Below are positions 17,176-25,360 of a stretch of 64,000 bases of DNA, piece by piece. The first letter of the stretch is position 1; each line of letters begins with the position of its first letter. This DNA is from Labrys okinawensis (GTDB lineage Bacteria; Pseudomonadota; Alphaproteobacteria; Rhizobiales; Labraceae). The translations under genes and the position numbers were made by a program. Where the stretch lies: contig NZ_PUEJ01000002.1 of NCBI RefSeq assembly GCF_002982075.1, forward strand, positions 124,001 to 188,000. The letters run 5' to 3'. The notes beneath the pieces are model-generated. The model saw only the letters and a program-made list of their open reading frames with translations. It had not been told where the DNA came from and ran no database searches.

Positions 17176-18183
17176 ATGACGCAGAATGGCAATTTCAAGC
17201 GCCGTGTCCGTGCGCGCGCACCCAAAACGGGCGAGTCCTATACCGCCGCTCTCAGACATATTCGCCAAGCATCGGGACATGATACGTCGCCGAACCATAC
17301 CGACACGCAATCGTTGCGGCTGGCGGTCGCGCAGACCTCGCTCTTCAGCGATCCCCGCGATGGTACCGCGCTTCGCAGTAGTGGCGTGGAAATACGACGC
17401 CTGATGCGAGAGGCCGACAAGGAAGGCGCGCGACTCATCCATTTCCCGGAGGGCGCAACCTGCTCCCCCAACAAGCGGATCATGTCCCAGAGCGGCCCGG
17501 AGAATATCGGCCCTTCCGACTGGACCCGATTCGACTGGGCGGTCCTGGGTGAAGAACTCGAGGAGATCGGCAGGCTCGCGCGGGAGCTCGGGTTGTGGGC
17601 GGTGTTCGGATCGGTCCATCGCCTTACGCCGCCGCACCGGCCGCACAACAGCCTGTATGTCGTCTCCGATCGCGGAGAACTCGTAACCCGTTATGACGAG
17701 CGCATGCTCTCCAACACCAAGATCTCCTTCATGTATTCACCGGGCAAGGGCCCGGTGACATTCGAAGTCGAGCATCTGCGTTTTGGCTGCGCCCTCGGCA
17801 TGGAGGCGCATTACCCGGAAATATTCACCGAATATGAGCGGCTTGATGTCGATTGCGTCCTGTTCTCGACGACGGGAGAGATCCCGTCGGCCGCGCCGCC
17901 CTTCGCGGCAGAGGCCTTGGGACATGCCGCCAGCAATACCTATTGGGTCAGTTACGCTGCCCATGCGCCGCAGAGCGTGGCCATCCCCGCTGGAATAGCC
18001 GCGCCGGATGGCCGATGGAAAGCGCAATGCCCGGCAGACGGCGCGCCGGCCCTCATCGTCACAGACATCTCCGTCGATCGCAAGCATCCCGCGCGACCAT
18101 GGCGACGAACCGCCCGTTCCGATCTTTACGAGGCGCAGAAGATAGACGGCGATCCTCGGAGCGACGCTCGCAACTCGTTTTAA
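17176..18183 (+). CDS. Nitrilase-superfamily homologue lacking catalytic Lys and Cys
   Basis: A 335-residue protein starting MTQNGNFKRRVRARAPKTGE, preceded by gaaagg. After a basic leader of about 45 residues the carbon-nitrogen hydrolase fold begins (LRLAVAQTSLFSD). The catalytic Glu is kept in LIHFPEGA. The Lys position reads YDERML instead of the usual YDK/YRK, and the nucleophile position reads FGCALGMEAHYPE, so Gly replaces the Cys of the usual ICYD.xFPE. It is therefore probably not an amidase and may bind a ligand or act as a scaffold. The C-terminus is divergent. It sits between the IS110 end and dctA on the same strand as dctA. Confidence 0.7.
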   Translation: MTQNGNFKRRVRARAPKTGESYTAALRHIRQASGHDTSPNHTDTQSLRLAVAQTSLFSDPRDGTALRSSGVEIRRLMREADKEGARLIHFPEGATCSPNKRIMSQSGPENIGPSDWTRFDWAVLGEELEEIGRLARELGLWAVFGSVHRLTPPHRPHNSLYVVSDRGELVTRYDERMLSNTKISFMYSPGKGPVTFEVEHLRFGCALGMEAHYPEIFTEYERLDVDCVLFSTTGEIPSAAPPFAAEALGHAASNTYWVSYAAHAPQSVAIPAGIAAPDGRWKAQCPADGAPALIVTDISVDRKHPARPWRRTARSDLYEAQKIDGDPRSDARNSF

Positions 18184-18363
18184 TCGGCAGGCGTGGCAAC
18201 AGGCCCGCCATCTCCGGTTAACGTCGATTGGCATGCTCCTTGCTTGAGTTTCCCGAGCGAGCCCGACGCGCGCGTCGGCGACGCGGGGTGGGCTCGGCTC
18301 ACCCCAGGCGCAACATGTGTGGGTCGCGGCAACCGACCGCAGCCTACGGACAGGAACATTCCG

Positions 18364-19674
18364 ATGACTGTAGATGCGATTACGGCCCCGGCCGGCCGGA
18401 AACCACTGATCTATTCCCTCTTCCTGCAGGTCCTCCTGGCCCTTGCGCTCGGGGTCGTGCTCGGCATGGCAGCGCCGGGCTTCTCTGCCCAGCTGAAGGT
18501 CCTGAGCGACGGCTTCCTCAAGCTCATTTCGATGATCGTGGCTCCGATCGTCTTCTGCGTGGTGGTGAACGGCATCGCCGGCGTCGGGGATCTGCGCAAG
18601 GTCGGGCGCGTCGGCGTCAAGGCGCTGATCTATTTCGAGGTGGTGACAACGGTGGCCCTCGCCCTCGGCCTGCTGCTGGCTCTGCTCGCCGGTCCCGGCC
18701 ACGGCATGAATGTCGACGCCTCCAAGCTCGATGCCGGCGCCATGGGCAGCTATGCCGACAATGCGCACAAGCTGCAGGGCGCGGGTGTCGGCAGCTTCAT
18801 TCTCAATATCATCCCGACCACCTCGATCGACGCCCTCGCGCGCAACGACGTGCTGCAGGTCCTGTTCTTCGCCATCCTTTTCGGCACCAGCCTCGCCCTG
18901 GTGGGCGGCGAGAAGGCGGAAAGGATCTCCTCCTTCGTGGATGCCGTGGCGACGATCCTGTTCAAGACCATGTCGCTCATCGTGCGTCTCGCGCCCCTGG
19001 GCGTCCTCGGTGCCGTGGCCTACACGGTCGGCAAATACGGCGTGGGATCGCTGCAGCAGCTCGTCTCGCTGGTCGCCCTGTATTATGCCGCCGTCGCCGC
19101 CTTCGTCATCGTCGTGCTGGGCGGCATCATGGCGGCGGCCGGCATGAACATCTTCCGGTTCCTGGCCTATCTGCGCGCAGAACTCGCCATCGTCCTGGCG
19201 ACCGCCTCTTCGGACGCCGTATTGCCGCAGGTGATGCGCAAGCTGGAGCATCTGGGCGTACGCAAATCGGTGGTCGGCCTGGTCATTCCCACCGGCTATT
19301 CCTTCAACCTCGATGCCTTCTCGATCTATCTCACGCTGGCCGTGGTCTTCATCGCCCAGGCCACCAACACGCCGCTGTCGCTCGGGGACCTGCTTCTGGT
19401 GCTGGGGGTCTCGCTGCTCACCTCGAAAGGGGCCCATGGCGTGCCGGGCTCGGCCATCGTGATCCTGGCGGCCACCCTCAACACGATCCCCTCCATCCCC
19501 GCCATCGGCCTGGTGCTCGTCCTCTCGGTCGACTGGTTCATCGGCATGGCCCGCGCCGTCGGCAACCTCGTCGGAAACTGCGTCGCCACCGTGGTCATTG
19601 CCGCCTGGGAAGGCGATCTCGACCGGCCGAGGGCCGCCAAGGTGCTCGGCGAGAGCGGCGACATGGCGGATTGA
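18364..19674 (+). CDS. dctA: Dicarboxylate:cation symporter (DctA type)
   Basis: A 436-residue DAACS-family transporter starting MTVDAITAPAGRKP, with aggaa upstream; the longer frame has no support. It has about eight hydrophobic segments, the serine-rich re-entrant loop region (TASSDAVLPQVMRKLE) and the strongly conserved IPTGYSFNLDAFSIYLTLAV. DctA imports succinate, fumarate, malate and related C4 acids; orotate is also a substrate in some rhizobia, which would suit a purine/pyrimidine setting, but the sequence does not settle this. Downstream lies a copy of the 100-bp repeat. Confidence 0.9.
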   Translation: MTVDAITAPAGRKPLIYSLFLQVLLALALGVVLGMAAPGFSAQLKVLSDGFLKLISMIVAPIVFCVVVNGIAGVGDLRKVGRVGVKALIYFEVVTTVALALGLLLALLAGPGHGMNVDASKLDAGAMGSYADNAHKLQGAGVGSFILNIIPTTSIDALARNDVLQVLFFAILFGTSLALVGGEKAERISSFVDAVATILFKTMSLIVRLAPLGVLGAVAYTVGKYGVGSLQQLVSLVALYYAAVAAFVIVVLGGIMAAAGMNIFRFLAYLRAELAIVLATASSDAVLPQVMRKLEHLGVRKSVVGLVIPTGYSFNLDAFSIYLTLAVVFIAQATNTPLSLGDLLLVLGVSLLTSKGAHGVPGSAIVILAATLNTIPSIPAIGLVLVLSVDWFIGMARAVGNLVGNCVATVVIAAWEGDLDRPRAAKVLGESGDMAD

Positions 19675-19790
19675 GGCGGACGGAATGGGAAGGCCACTCC
19701 CGCCACCCCGGCCCGGATATGGCGACATCGAACCTGCCTCTTGCCGAACGAGGGAGCGGCAACCGCGCATCTCCCTCGCCCGGGTGCTTC

Positions 19791-19896
19791 CTATGGCGTT
19801 TTGCGATTAGACGGAGTCATCCAAGAATCGCAAAGACGCGTCGAAACAAAGAGATAGAGCAAATAAGCGTTCACGCTTGAACGCGCTTTGCTCTAG
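19791..19896 (-). repeat. Dispersed 100-bp palindromic repeat, family 1, copy 1
   Basis: Read on the minus strand it has tagagcaaagcgcgttcaag, an inverted tail ending in tttgctcta, then gacgcgtctttgcgattc and cgtctaatcgcaaaacg. It is almost identical to the copy at 46640-46743. It separates dctA from the convergent NCS1 permease gene. Confidence 0.85.
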
Positions 19897-21350
19897 GCCT
19901 TCGCGCCCGAGACTTTCACGCCCGGCGCCAGGGAGCGCAGGGCGTAGTAGATGACGCCCGCAATGGCGACGCCGAAGAACCAGCCATAGATGCCCCACCA
20001 GGCCGGAAGCCAGTTGGTCAGGTTGGGCAATATGGAGGAGAACAGCGCGCCGATGCCGGCCGCGATCAGGGCGTTGACATGCCAGCCGCCCTGGAAGCGG
20101 AATTCGCCATCCTCGCGGTAGAGTGCCTCGACGTCGATCTCGCCCCTGCGGATGAGATAATAGTCGACCAGCATCACCCCGAGGATCGGCCCCATGGTGG
20201 AGCCGATGACGCCGACGAAGCTGGCGGCGCTGCCTTCCCAGGGCGCGAAGGGATAGAGCACCAGGGCGATCAGGGCCGCGATATAGCCCCCCTTCTTGAA
20301 GTCGATGGCGCGCGGAAAGACATTCGCGAAATCGAAGGCCGGCGAGACGAAATTGGCCACGACATTGATGCCCAGCGTCGCCACCGCGAAGGTCAGCGCC
20401 GCCAGGAGCGCCAGGAACCAGCTGTCGAACTTCGCCGAGATCTGGTCGGGATGCAGCAGCACCTCGCCATAGACGTCATAGGCCGCGATGGTGGTGACGC
20501 CGGCCACCATGGAAAACAGCACCAGATTGACCGGCAGGCCCCAGAGATTGCCGGTGCGCACGGCCGCCTTGTCGGGCGCATAGCGGCTGAAATCGCAGAA
20601 ATTCAGGTAAAGCGCCGAGAAATAGGTCACCCAGATCGCGGCGACCGCGAACAGCGAGGTCCAGGATCCGGGCGTGCCGGGCACGCCGGCATCCTTGGTC
20701 TTCTCCAGGAGGACATCGAGCGGAATATCGCTGGAAAAGGCGAAGCTGCCGGATTTGACGCATAGATAGATCGCCAGGATCAGCATCATCACCCATACCG
20801 CAGGCCCCGCCCAATCCTGGAAGCGGCGCACGGTTTCCATGCCCTTCTGGATGATCAGCAGCTGCAGGGCCCAGATCACCACGAAGCAGATCACTTCGAG
20901 CCCGGAATGGCCGAGGAAATGCACGTCGCGATGGAACTGGGCGAAGCTCTCCGAACGGATCAGCAGCGCGACGATGGCGCCGGAGGCGGCAGCCGTCTGG
21001 GCGCCATACCAGAAACAGGCCACGATGGCCCGCACCAGGGCTGGCAGATTTGCGCCCCAGATGCCGAAAGAGGCGCGCGCCAGCACGGGATAGGGCACGC
21101 CGGTTTTCACGCCGGCATAGCCCATCAGGTTCATCAGCGCGTAGATGACCAGCGAGCCGATGCCGATGGCCACGATGAAATTGACGAAGCCGCCACAGAA
21201 CAGGAACAGGCTGGCGGCGAGATAATAGCCCCACAGGCTGTGCACGTCGGACGTCCAGACGTTGAAGATGCTGAACGGTCCCCAATTGCGGACTTTCGCC
21301 GGCGCCAGATCCTCGTTGTAGAGGTCGGGCGATGCCCCTTTGATCTCCAT
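19893..21350 (-). CDS. NCS1-family purine/allantoin-type permease
   Basis: A 485-residue transporter starting MEIKGASPDLYNEDLAP (ggagag upstream); the 26 codons before it are unlikely to be translated. About twelve hydrophobic helices are visible. Family marks include NEDLAP near the start, NWGPFSIFNVWTSDVHSLWG in helix 1, GVPYPVLARASFGIWGANLPALVRAI, and NFCDFSRYAPDKA. NCS1 proteins carry cytosine, uracil, allantoin, hydantoins or purines with Na+ or H+. Position between dctA and guanine deaminase points to a purine or allantoin. The stop overlaps the end of the 100-bp repeat. Confidence 0.9.
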   Translation of the reverse strand: MEIKGASPDLYNEDLAPAKVRNWGPFSIFNVWTSDVHSLWGYYLAASLFLFCGGFVNFIVAIGIGSLVIYALMNLMGYAGVKTGVPYPVLARASFGIWGANLPALVRAIVACFWYGAQTAAASGAIVALLIRSESFAQFHRDVHFLGHSGLEVICFVVIWALQLLIIQKGMETVRRFQDWAGPAVWVMMLILAIYLCVKSGSFAFSSDIPLDVLLEKTKDAGVPGTPGSWTSLFAVAAIWVTYFSALYLNFCDFSRYAPDKAAVRTGNLWGLPVNLVLFSMVAGVTTIAAYDVYGEVLLHPDQISAKFDSWFLALLAALTFAVATLGINVVANFVSPAFDFANVFPRAIDFKKGGYIAALIALVLYPFAPWEGSAASFVGVIGSTMGPILGVMLVDYYLIRRGEIDVEALYREDGEFRFQGGWHVNALIAAGIGALFSSILPNLTNWLPAWWGIYGWFFGVAIAGVIYYALRSLAPGVKVSGAKA

Positions 21351-21685
21351 TGCCAACTCTCCTGCCCCTGCCTGCCGGAGGTTATCGCATGACGTTTGGT
21401 AATGTCCGGCGGCGATTCCATTCGTCATTGCCGGATCGAATCTTGATCCTGCATATCGCAGTCAGGGCTTTCGCAGGGGGCAAGTCAATCAAGATAAGAA
21501 CAATAAGAACCGATATTTTGCCTGTACTGAGCATTCTCGATTGCCGCCCCGGCCAATACTGCTCGAACCGGAGGCAGGCTGCCCAATCGCGGACCACAGG
21601 CACGCCCATGGCCGTGGCAGGCCGGCAATAAAAAACCCACCGTCGCCGATCCGCGACGGTGGGCGGATTCAGGGCGGATGCTGTC
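21351..21685. other. Gap between the NCS1 permease and guaD
   Basis: Apart from the guaD terminator at 21630-21663 this 335-bp stretch holds no gene. The AT-rich part at 21480-21540 is the probable promoter zone for the NCS1 permease. I looked for a purine or xanthine riboswitch fold and could not support one by eye. Confidence 0.4.
21630..21663 (-). terminator. Rho-independent terminator of guaD
   Basis: cccaccgtcgc (21636-21646) pairs perfectly with gcgacggtggg (21653-21663) around a six-base loop. On the minus strand the hairpin is followed by six T. It lies 23 bases past the guaD stop. Confidence 0.9.
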
Positions 21686-23017
21686 TCAGCCGCGCTTGCG
21701 CGGCTTCTTCGGCTCGCCCATCACATAGGTCTCTTCGACCGCACGGTCGTCGCCCATGGTGATCAGGATGAAAAGTTCTTCGGGCAGGGTGGTCACCGTC
21801 TCCATGCGGTGCGCCATGGCGGGAGTCGCCCTGGCGTCGAGCACGACGGCATCGCATTCATGGCCCGGCTCGAAACTGCCGATCAGGTGATCGAGGCCGA
21901 TGGCGATGGCATTGCCGCGCGTCATCGCATGGAACAGCGCCAGCGAATCCAGACGCTGGCCCTGCAATTGCAGCACCTTGTAGGCCTCGTTCATGGTCTG
22001 CAGCATGGAATAGGACGTGCCGCCGCCAATATCGGTGGCGACGCCGATGCGCACCGGCCGCCTGGGCTCGCGCATCGCCTTCCAATCGAACAGGCCGGAG
22101 CCCAGGAAGAGATTGGAGGTCGGGCAGAACACGGCCACCGCATCGGCATCCGCATAGCGCTGGCGTTCGCTCTCGGACAGATGGATCGAGTGCCCCATCA
22201 GCGACTTGCGGCCGAACAGCCCGTATTTCTCGTAGATCGCGGTATAGTCGGCGCATTCGGGATAGAGCCGCTTGGCGGTGGCGACCTCTTCCAGATTTTC
22301 CGAGATATGGGTCTCGACCAGGCAGTCGGGATGTTCGCGCGACAGGGCCGCCGCGGCTTCGAGCTGCTCGGGGGTGGAGGTGATGGCAAAGCGCGGCGCG
22401 ATGGCATAGAGCTGCCGGCCCCGGCCGTGCCACCGCCCGATCAGGGCCTTGCTGTCATCGTAGCCGGACTGGGGGGTGTCGGTGAGCGCGTCGGGCGCGT
22501 AGCGATCCATCATCACCTTGCCGGCGGCCATGCGGGTGTTGCGGCGCTCGGACTCGGCAAAAAAAGCCTCGGCCGAGGCCGAATGCACCGAGCAGAAGGC
22601 GACAGCCGTGGTGGTGCCGTTGGAGAGCAGCTCGTCGAAGAAGAAGGCGGCGCCGCGCGCGGCATGCGCCGGATCTCCATATTTCTGCTCCTCGACGAAG
22701 GTATAGGTGTTGAGCCAGTCGAGCAGCTGGGCGGCCCAGGAGGCCACCACCTGGGTCTGCGGCAGATGGATATGGGGATCGATGAAGCCCGGCGTGATCA
22801 GCCGGCCCGAATGATCGTGGATCACGGCGCCGGCGGGAAGGGCCGGGCGCAGAGCGGATGTCTCGCCGACTGCCAGGATCCTGCCGCCGGCCAGGACCAG
22901 CAGGCCGTCCTCGATATAGCGCACGGCACCCGCACCATGCTCCTCGGGGCGCTCCACGAACCAGAGCAGGCGGCCGCGCAGGGCCGTATCCGCCCGCGAG
23001 ATATCCTTCATCGTCAC
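21686..23017 (-). CDS. guaD: Guanine deaminase
   Basis: A 443-residue amidohydrolase that deaminates guanine to xanthine, feeding xanthine dehydrogenase. The metal-binding motif PGFIDPHIHLPQTQV is diagnostic of GuaD, followed by WLNTYTFVEEQKY, VAFCSVHSASAEAFFAE, CLVETHISENLEE (His/Glu), GHSIHLSESE and the Asp-bearing IGVATDIGGGTSYSMLQTM. The C-terminus is basic (PKKPRKRG). It is monocistronic between a gap of 0.86 kb and its own strong terminator. Confidence 0.96.
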   Translation of the reverse strand: MTMKDISRADTALRGRLLWFVERPEEHGAGAVRYIEDGLLVLAGGRILAVGETSALRPALPAGAVIHDHSGRLITPGFIDPHIHLPQTQVVASWAAQLLDWLNTYTFVEEQKYGDPAHAARGAAFFFDELLSNGTTTAVAFCSVHSASAEAFFAESERRNTRMAAGKVMMDRYAPDALTDTPQSGYDDSKALIGRWHGRGRQLYAIAPRFAITSTPEQLEAAAALSREHPDCLVETHISENLEEVATAKRLYPECADYTAIYEKYGLFGRKSLMGHSIHLSESERQRYADADAVAVFCPTSNLFLGSGLFDWKAMREPRRPVRIGVATDIGGGTSYSMLQTMNEAYKVLQLQGQRLDSLALFHAMTRGNAIAIGLDHLIGSFEPGHECDAVVLDARATPAMAHRMETVTTLPEELFILITMGDDRAVEETYVMGEPKKPRKRG

Positions 23018-23875
23018 AACGTCGCTTCCTTCTGGCTGGCGCGCAGGGCGCCCGATCAGAGCAAAATGCGGTTCACCCTAACCGCCCCTTCTCTCTAACC
23101 TATTGTTTTTCACGCATTTTCTTTGTCGAAAAGTCTGTCAACTTTTCTGGAAAATGCTCTAAGGCGCCTTGCGATCAACGGGTCGGCCGGAATCGCAAAA
23201 CGCCTCGAAACAAGGCGTCGGCACAAATGAGCGCCCAGGCGTGAACGCGCTTTGCTCGGGTGAAGACGCTGAGTCTTCAATGCGAGCATGAGCGTCGGTC
23301 CTGCAACTGCGTCAAGATCCATGGCCTAGCCCACCGATCGTGCGAGACATCATAACCATATCTTGGCCGGGCGATTGTCACATTTTATTGGGAAGTCCTT
23401 CATATGACGCCCGTCTACCGCTGCAAGGCCCGTCGGGAAATTATAAGTGCTACAAAGAGGCTCAAGCACCTTGCGGCCTGCCGGCATCGGCATGAAGCGC
23501 AAGGGCGCCCCGGCCAGTCCTCCGGATTGGCCTGGAAGCAACAATTGGTGCAGGCAGGCGTTCAAGCCGAACATGCCTTGTTCCGAAGCGAGCCCGACGA
23601 GGAGACCTTGGGAGGAAATTACCGGCGCAGGGAGGCCGGATCGACCCCTCCGATCAGATTCCGATCTCGCTCGAGATCGGCCGGGCTCCAGTCCCGGTTC
23701 CAGCCACTTGGCATGCTCGCCGCCGTGCATCCGTTCTCGGATCGCCAGTCGTCGGGCATGCAGTGATATGTTCGGGATCGGGCAATTCGCCTGGCTCGCT
23801 TCAGTGCCTTCATCGACTATGCTGCAGGGCCGGAAAGCCGGAAAGCCGGCCAAAAGACCTCGCCAAACCACACGG
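23018..23875. other. 858-bp gap between guaD and xdhA
   Basis: This is the divergent promoter region of guaD and the xdh operon. It holds a degenerate copy of the 100-bp repeat (23165-23258). Open frames run through 23447-23875 in phase with xdhA and on the opposite strand, but neither has family resemblance or a ribosome-binding site, and base use is unlike the flanking genes. No tRNA or riboswitch was recognised. Confidence 0.4.
23165..23258 (-). repeat. Dispersed 100-bp palindromic repeat, family 1, copy 2 (degenerate)
   Basis: Read on the minus strand it contains gagcaaagcgcgttcacgcc, then cgttttgcgattcc and gatcgcaagg, in the same order as the other copies but with more changes. It lies upstream of guaD. 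Confidence 0.65.
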
Positions 23876-25360
23876 ATGATCATGCGCCGAACCGTAAGAT
23901 TCCTACTCAACGATCGCGAGTTCTCGCTGGAGGGCTTCGACCCTACGCTGACGCTGCTGGATTGGCTGCGCAACGAGCGCCGGCTCGTCGGCACCAAGGA
24001 AGGCTGCGCCGAGGGCGATTGCGGCGCCTGCACGGTGCTGATCGGCCGGCTGCGTAATCGCGAGCTGCGCTATGAAGCCATCAATGCCTGTATCCGCTTC
24101 GTGGCCACCCTCGATGCCTGCCACATCGTCACCGTCGAGCATCTGAAGAAGGCCAGCGGCGGCCTGCATCCGGTCCAGCAGGCCATGGTGGAGCTGCACG
24201 GCTCGCAATGCGGCTTCTGCACGCCCGGCATCGTGATGTCCCTGACCGCGCTGTGGCTCGGCGCCGCGCAGGCCCCCTCGCGCGAGCGCATCGAAGAAGC
24301 CCTCGCCGGCAATCTGTGCCGCTGCACCGGCTATGGCCCGATCATCTCGGCGCTCGACCGGGCCTATGAGATCGAGGCCTCCAGTGCCGATTCCCTCAAT
24401 GTCGGCCGCGCCGAGGTCGCCCGAAAGCTGGCCGGCCTCGCCGACCGGGAGGTCATCGAGATTTCCGAAGGCGGCCGCAGGCTGTTCGCCCCCGCCACCG
24501 CCGATCAGTTCGCCGAACTCACGGCCGCTCATCCCGATGCCACCCTGGTTGCCGGCGCCACCGATGTCGGCCTGTGGATCACCAAGATGCTGATGCGTCC
24601 GGCCACCGTGATCGCCCTTGGCCGCATCGGCGAACTCGATCGCATCGAGGACAAGGGCGACCACTTGGTCATCGGCGCCCTGGTCTCGGTCAGCGACGCC
24701 CGCGCCGCGCTGGGCGGACTCGACCCGCAGATCGACGAACTCATCCGCCGCTTCGGCTCGGAGCAGGTGCGCAATGCCGGCACCATCGGCGGCAATGTCG
24801 CCAATGGCTCGCCCATCGGCGATTCCCCGCCGGTGCTGATCGCCCTCGGCGCCAGCGTGATCCTCCGGCGAGGCAGCGAGCGGCGCACCGTGCCGCTGGA
24901 GCAGTTCTTCATCGCCTATAAGAAGCAGGATCGCCAGCCGGGCGATTTCGTCGAGGCCCTGATCGTGCCCAAGCCCAGGCCGGGCACGCTGTTCCACGTC
25001 TCCAAGATCTCCAAGCGCTTCGACGAGGACATCTCGGCCGTGTGCGCCGCCTTCCGCCTCGAGCGGGACGAGGCGGGGCTGACCACCAACGCCGTGCTGG
25101 CCTTCGGCGGCATGGCCGCCACCCCCAAGCGCGCCGCCGCCGCGGAGGCGGCCCTTGCCGGCCGGGCCTTCGACGCCCAGGCCGCCGAGGCCGCGGCCCT
25201 CGCTTTGGCCAGCGATTTCAAGCCCCTCGACGACTGGCGGGCCAGCGCGCGCTACCGCTCGACGGTGGCCGCCAATCTGATCCGCCGTTTCCAGGCCGAG
25301 ACGGCCACCGGTTCCGTTCACCGGGTTGCCGGCATCCTCCGGAGTGACGCCCATGCATAA
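23876..25360 (+). CDS. xdhA: Xanthine dehydrogenase small subunit (FeS/FAD)
   Basis: A 494-residue protein (or 492 if the second ATG at 23882 is used). An N-terminal plant-type 2Fe-2S domain has CAEGDCGAC, and the second 2Fe-2S domain has CGFCTPG and CRCTGYGP. The FAD-binding domain follows from about residue 170 (VAGATDVGLWITK, NAGTIGGNVANGSPIGDSPP, KISKRFDEDIS). It passes electrons from the molybdenum site in XdhB to NAD+. The long upstream in-frame extension is rejected because the conserved domain begins at RRTVRFLLNDRE. The stop overlaps the xdhB start by eight bases. Confidence 0.95.
   Translation: MIMRRTVRFLLNDREFSLEGFDPTLTLLDWLRNERRLVGTKEGCAEGDCGACTVLIGRLRNRELRYEAINACIRFVATLDACHIVTVEHLKKASGGLHPVQQAMVELHGSQCGFCTPGIVMSLTALWLGAAQAPSRERIEEALAGNLCRCTGYGPIISALDRAYEIEASSADSLNVGRAEVARKLAGLADREVIEISEGGRRLFAPATADQFAELTAAHPDATLVAGATDVGLWITKMLMRPATVIALGRIGELDRIEDKGDHLVIGALVSVSDARAALGGLDPQIDELIRRFGSEQVRNAGTIGGNVANGSPIGDSPPVLIALGASVILRRGSERRTVPLEQFFIAYKKQDRQPGDFVEALIVPKPRPGTLFHVSKISKRFDEDISAVCAAFRLERDEAGLTTNAVLAFGGMAATPKRAAAAEAALAGRAFDAQAAEAAALALASDFKPLDDWRASARYRSTVAANLIRRFQAETATGSVHRVAGILRSDAHA

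Noticed and set aside
21351..21685. Xanthine or guanine riboswitch before purine transport genes
   Set aside because: I checked the leaders of the NCS1 permease, xdhA and the NCS2 permease for a purine or NMT1-like fold and could not align the conserved core by eye; a covariance search would decide.
23447..23875. N-terminal extension of xdhA by about 143 codons
   Set aside because: XdhA homology begins at RRTVRFLLND; the extension has no ribosome-binding site and no domain resemblance.
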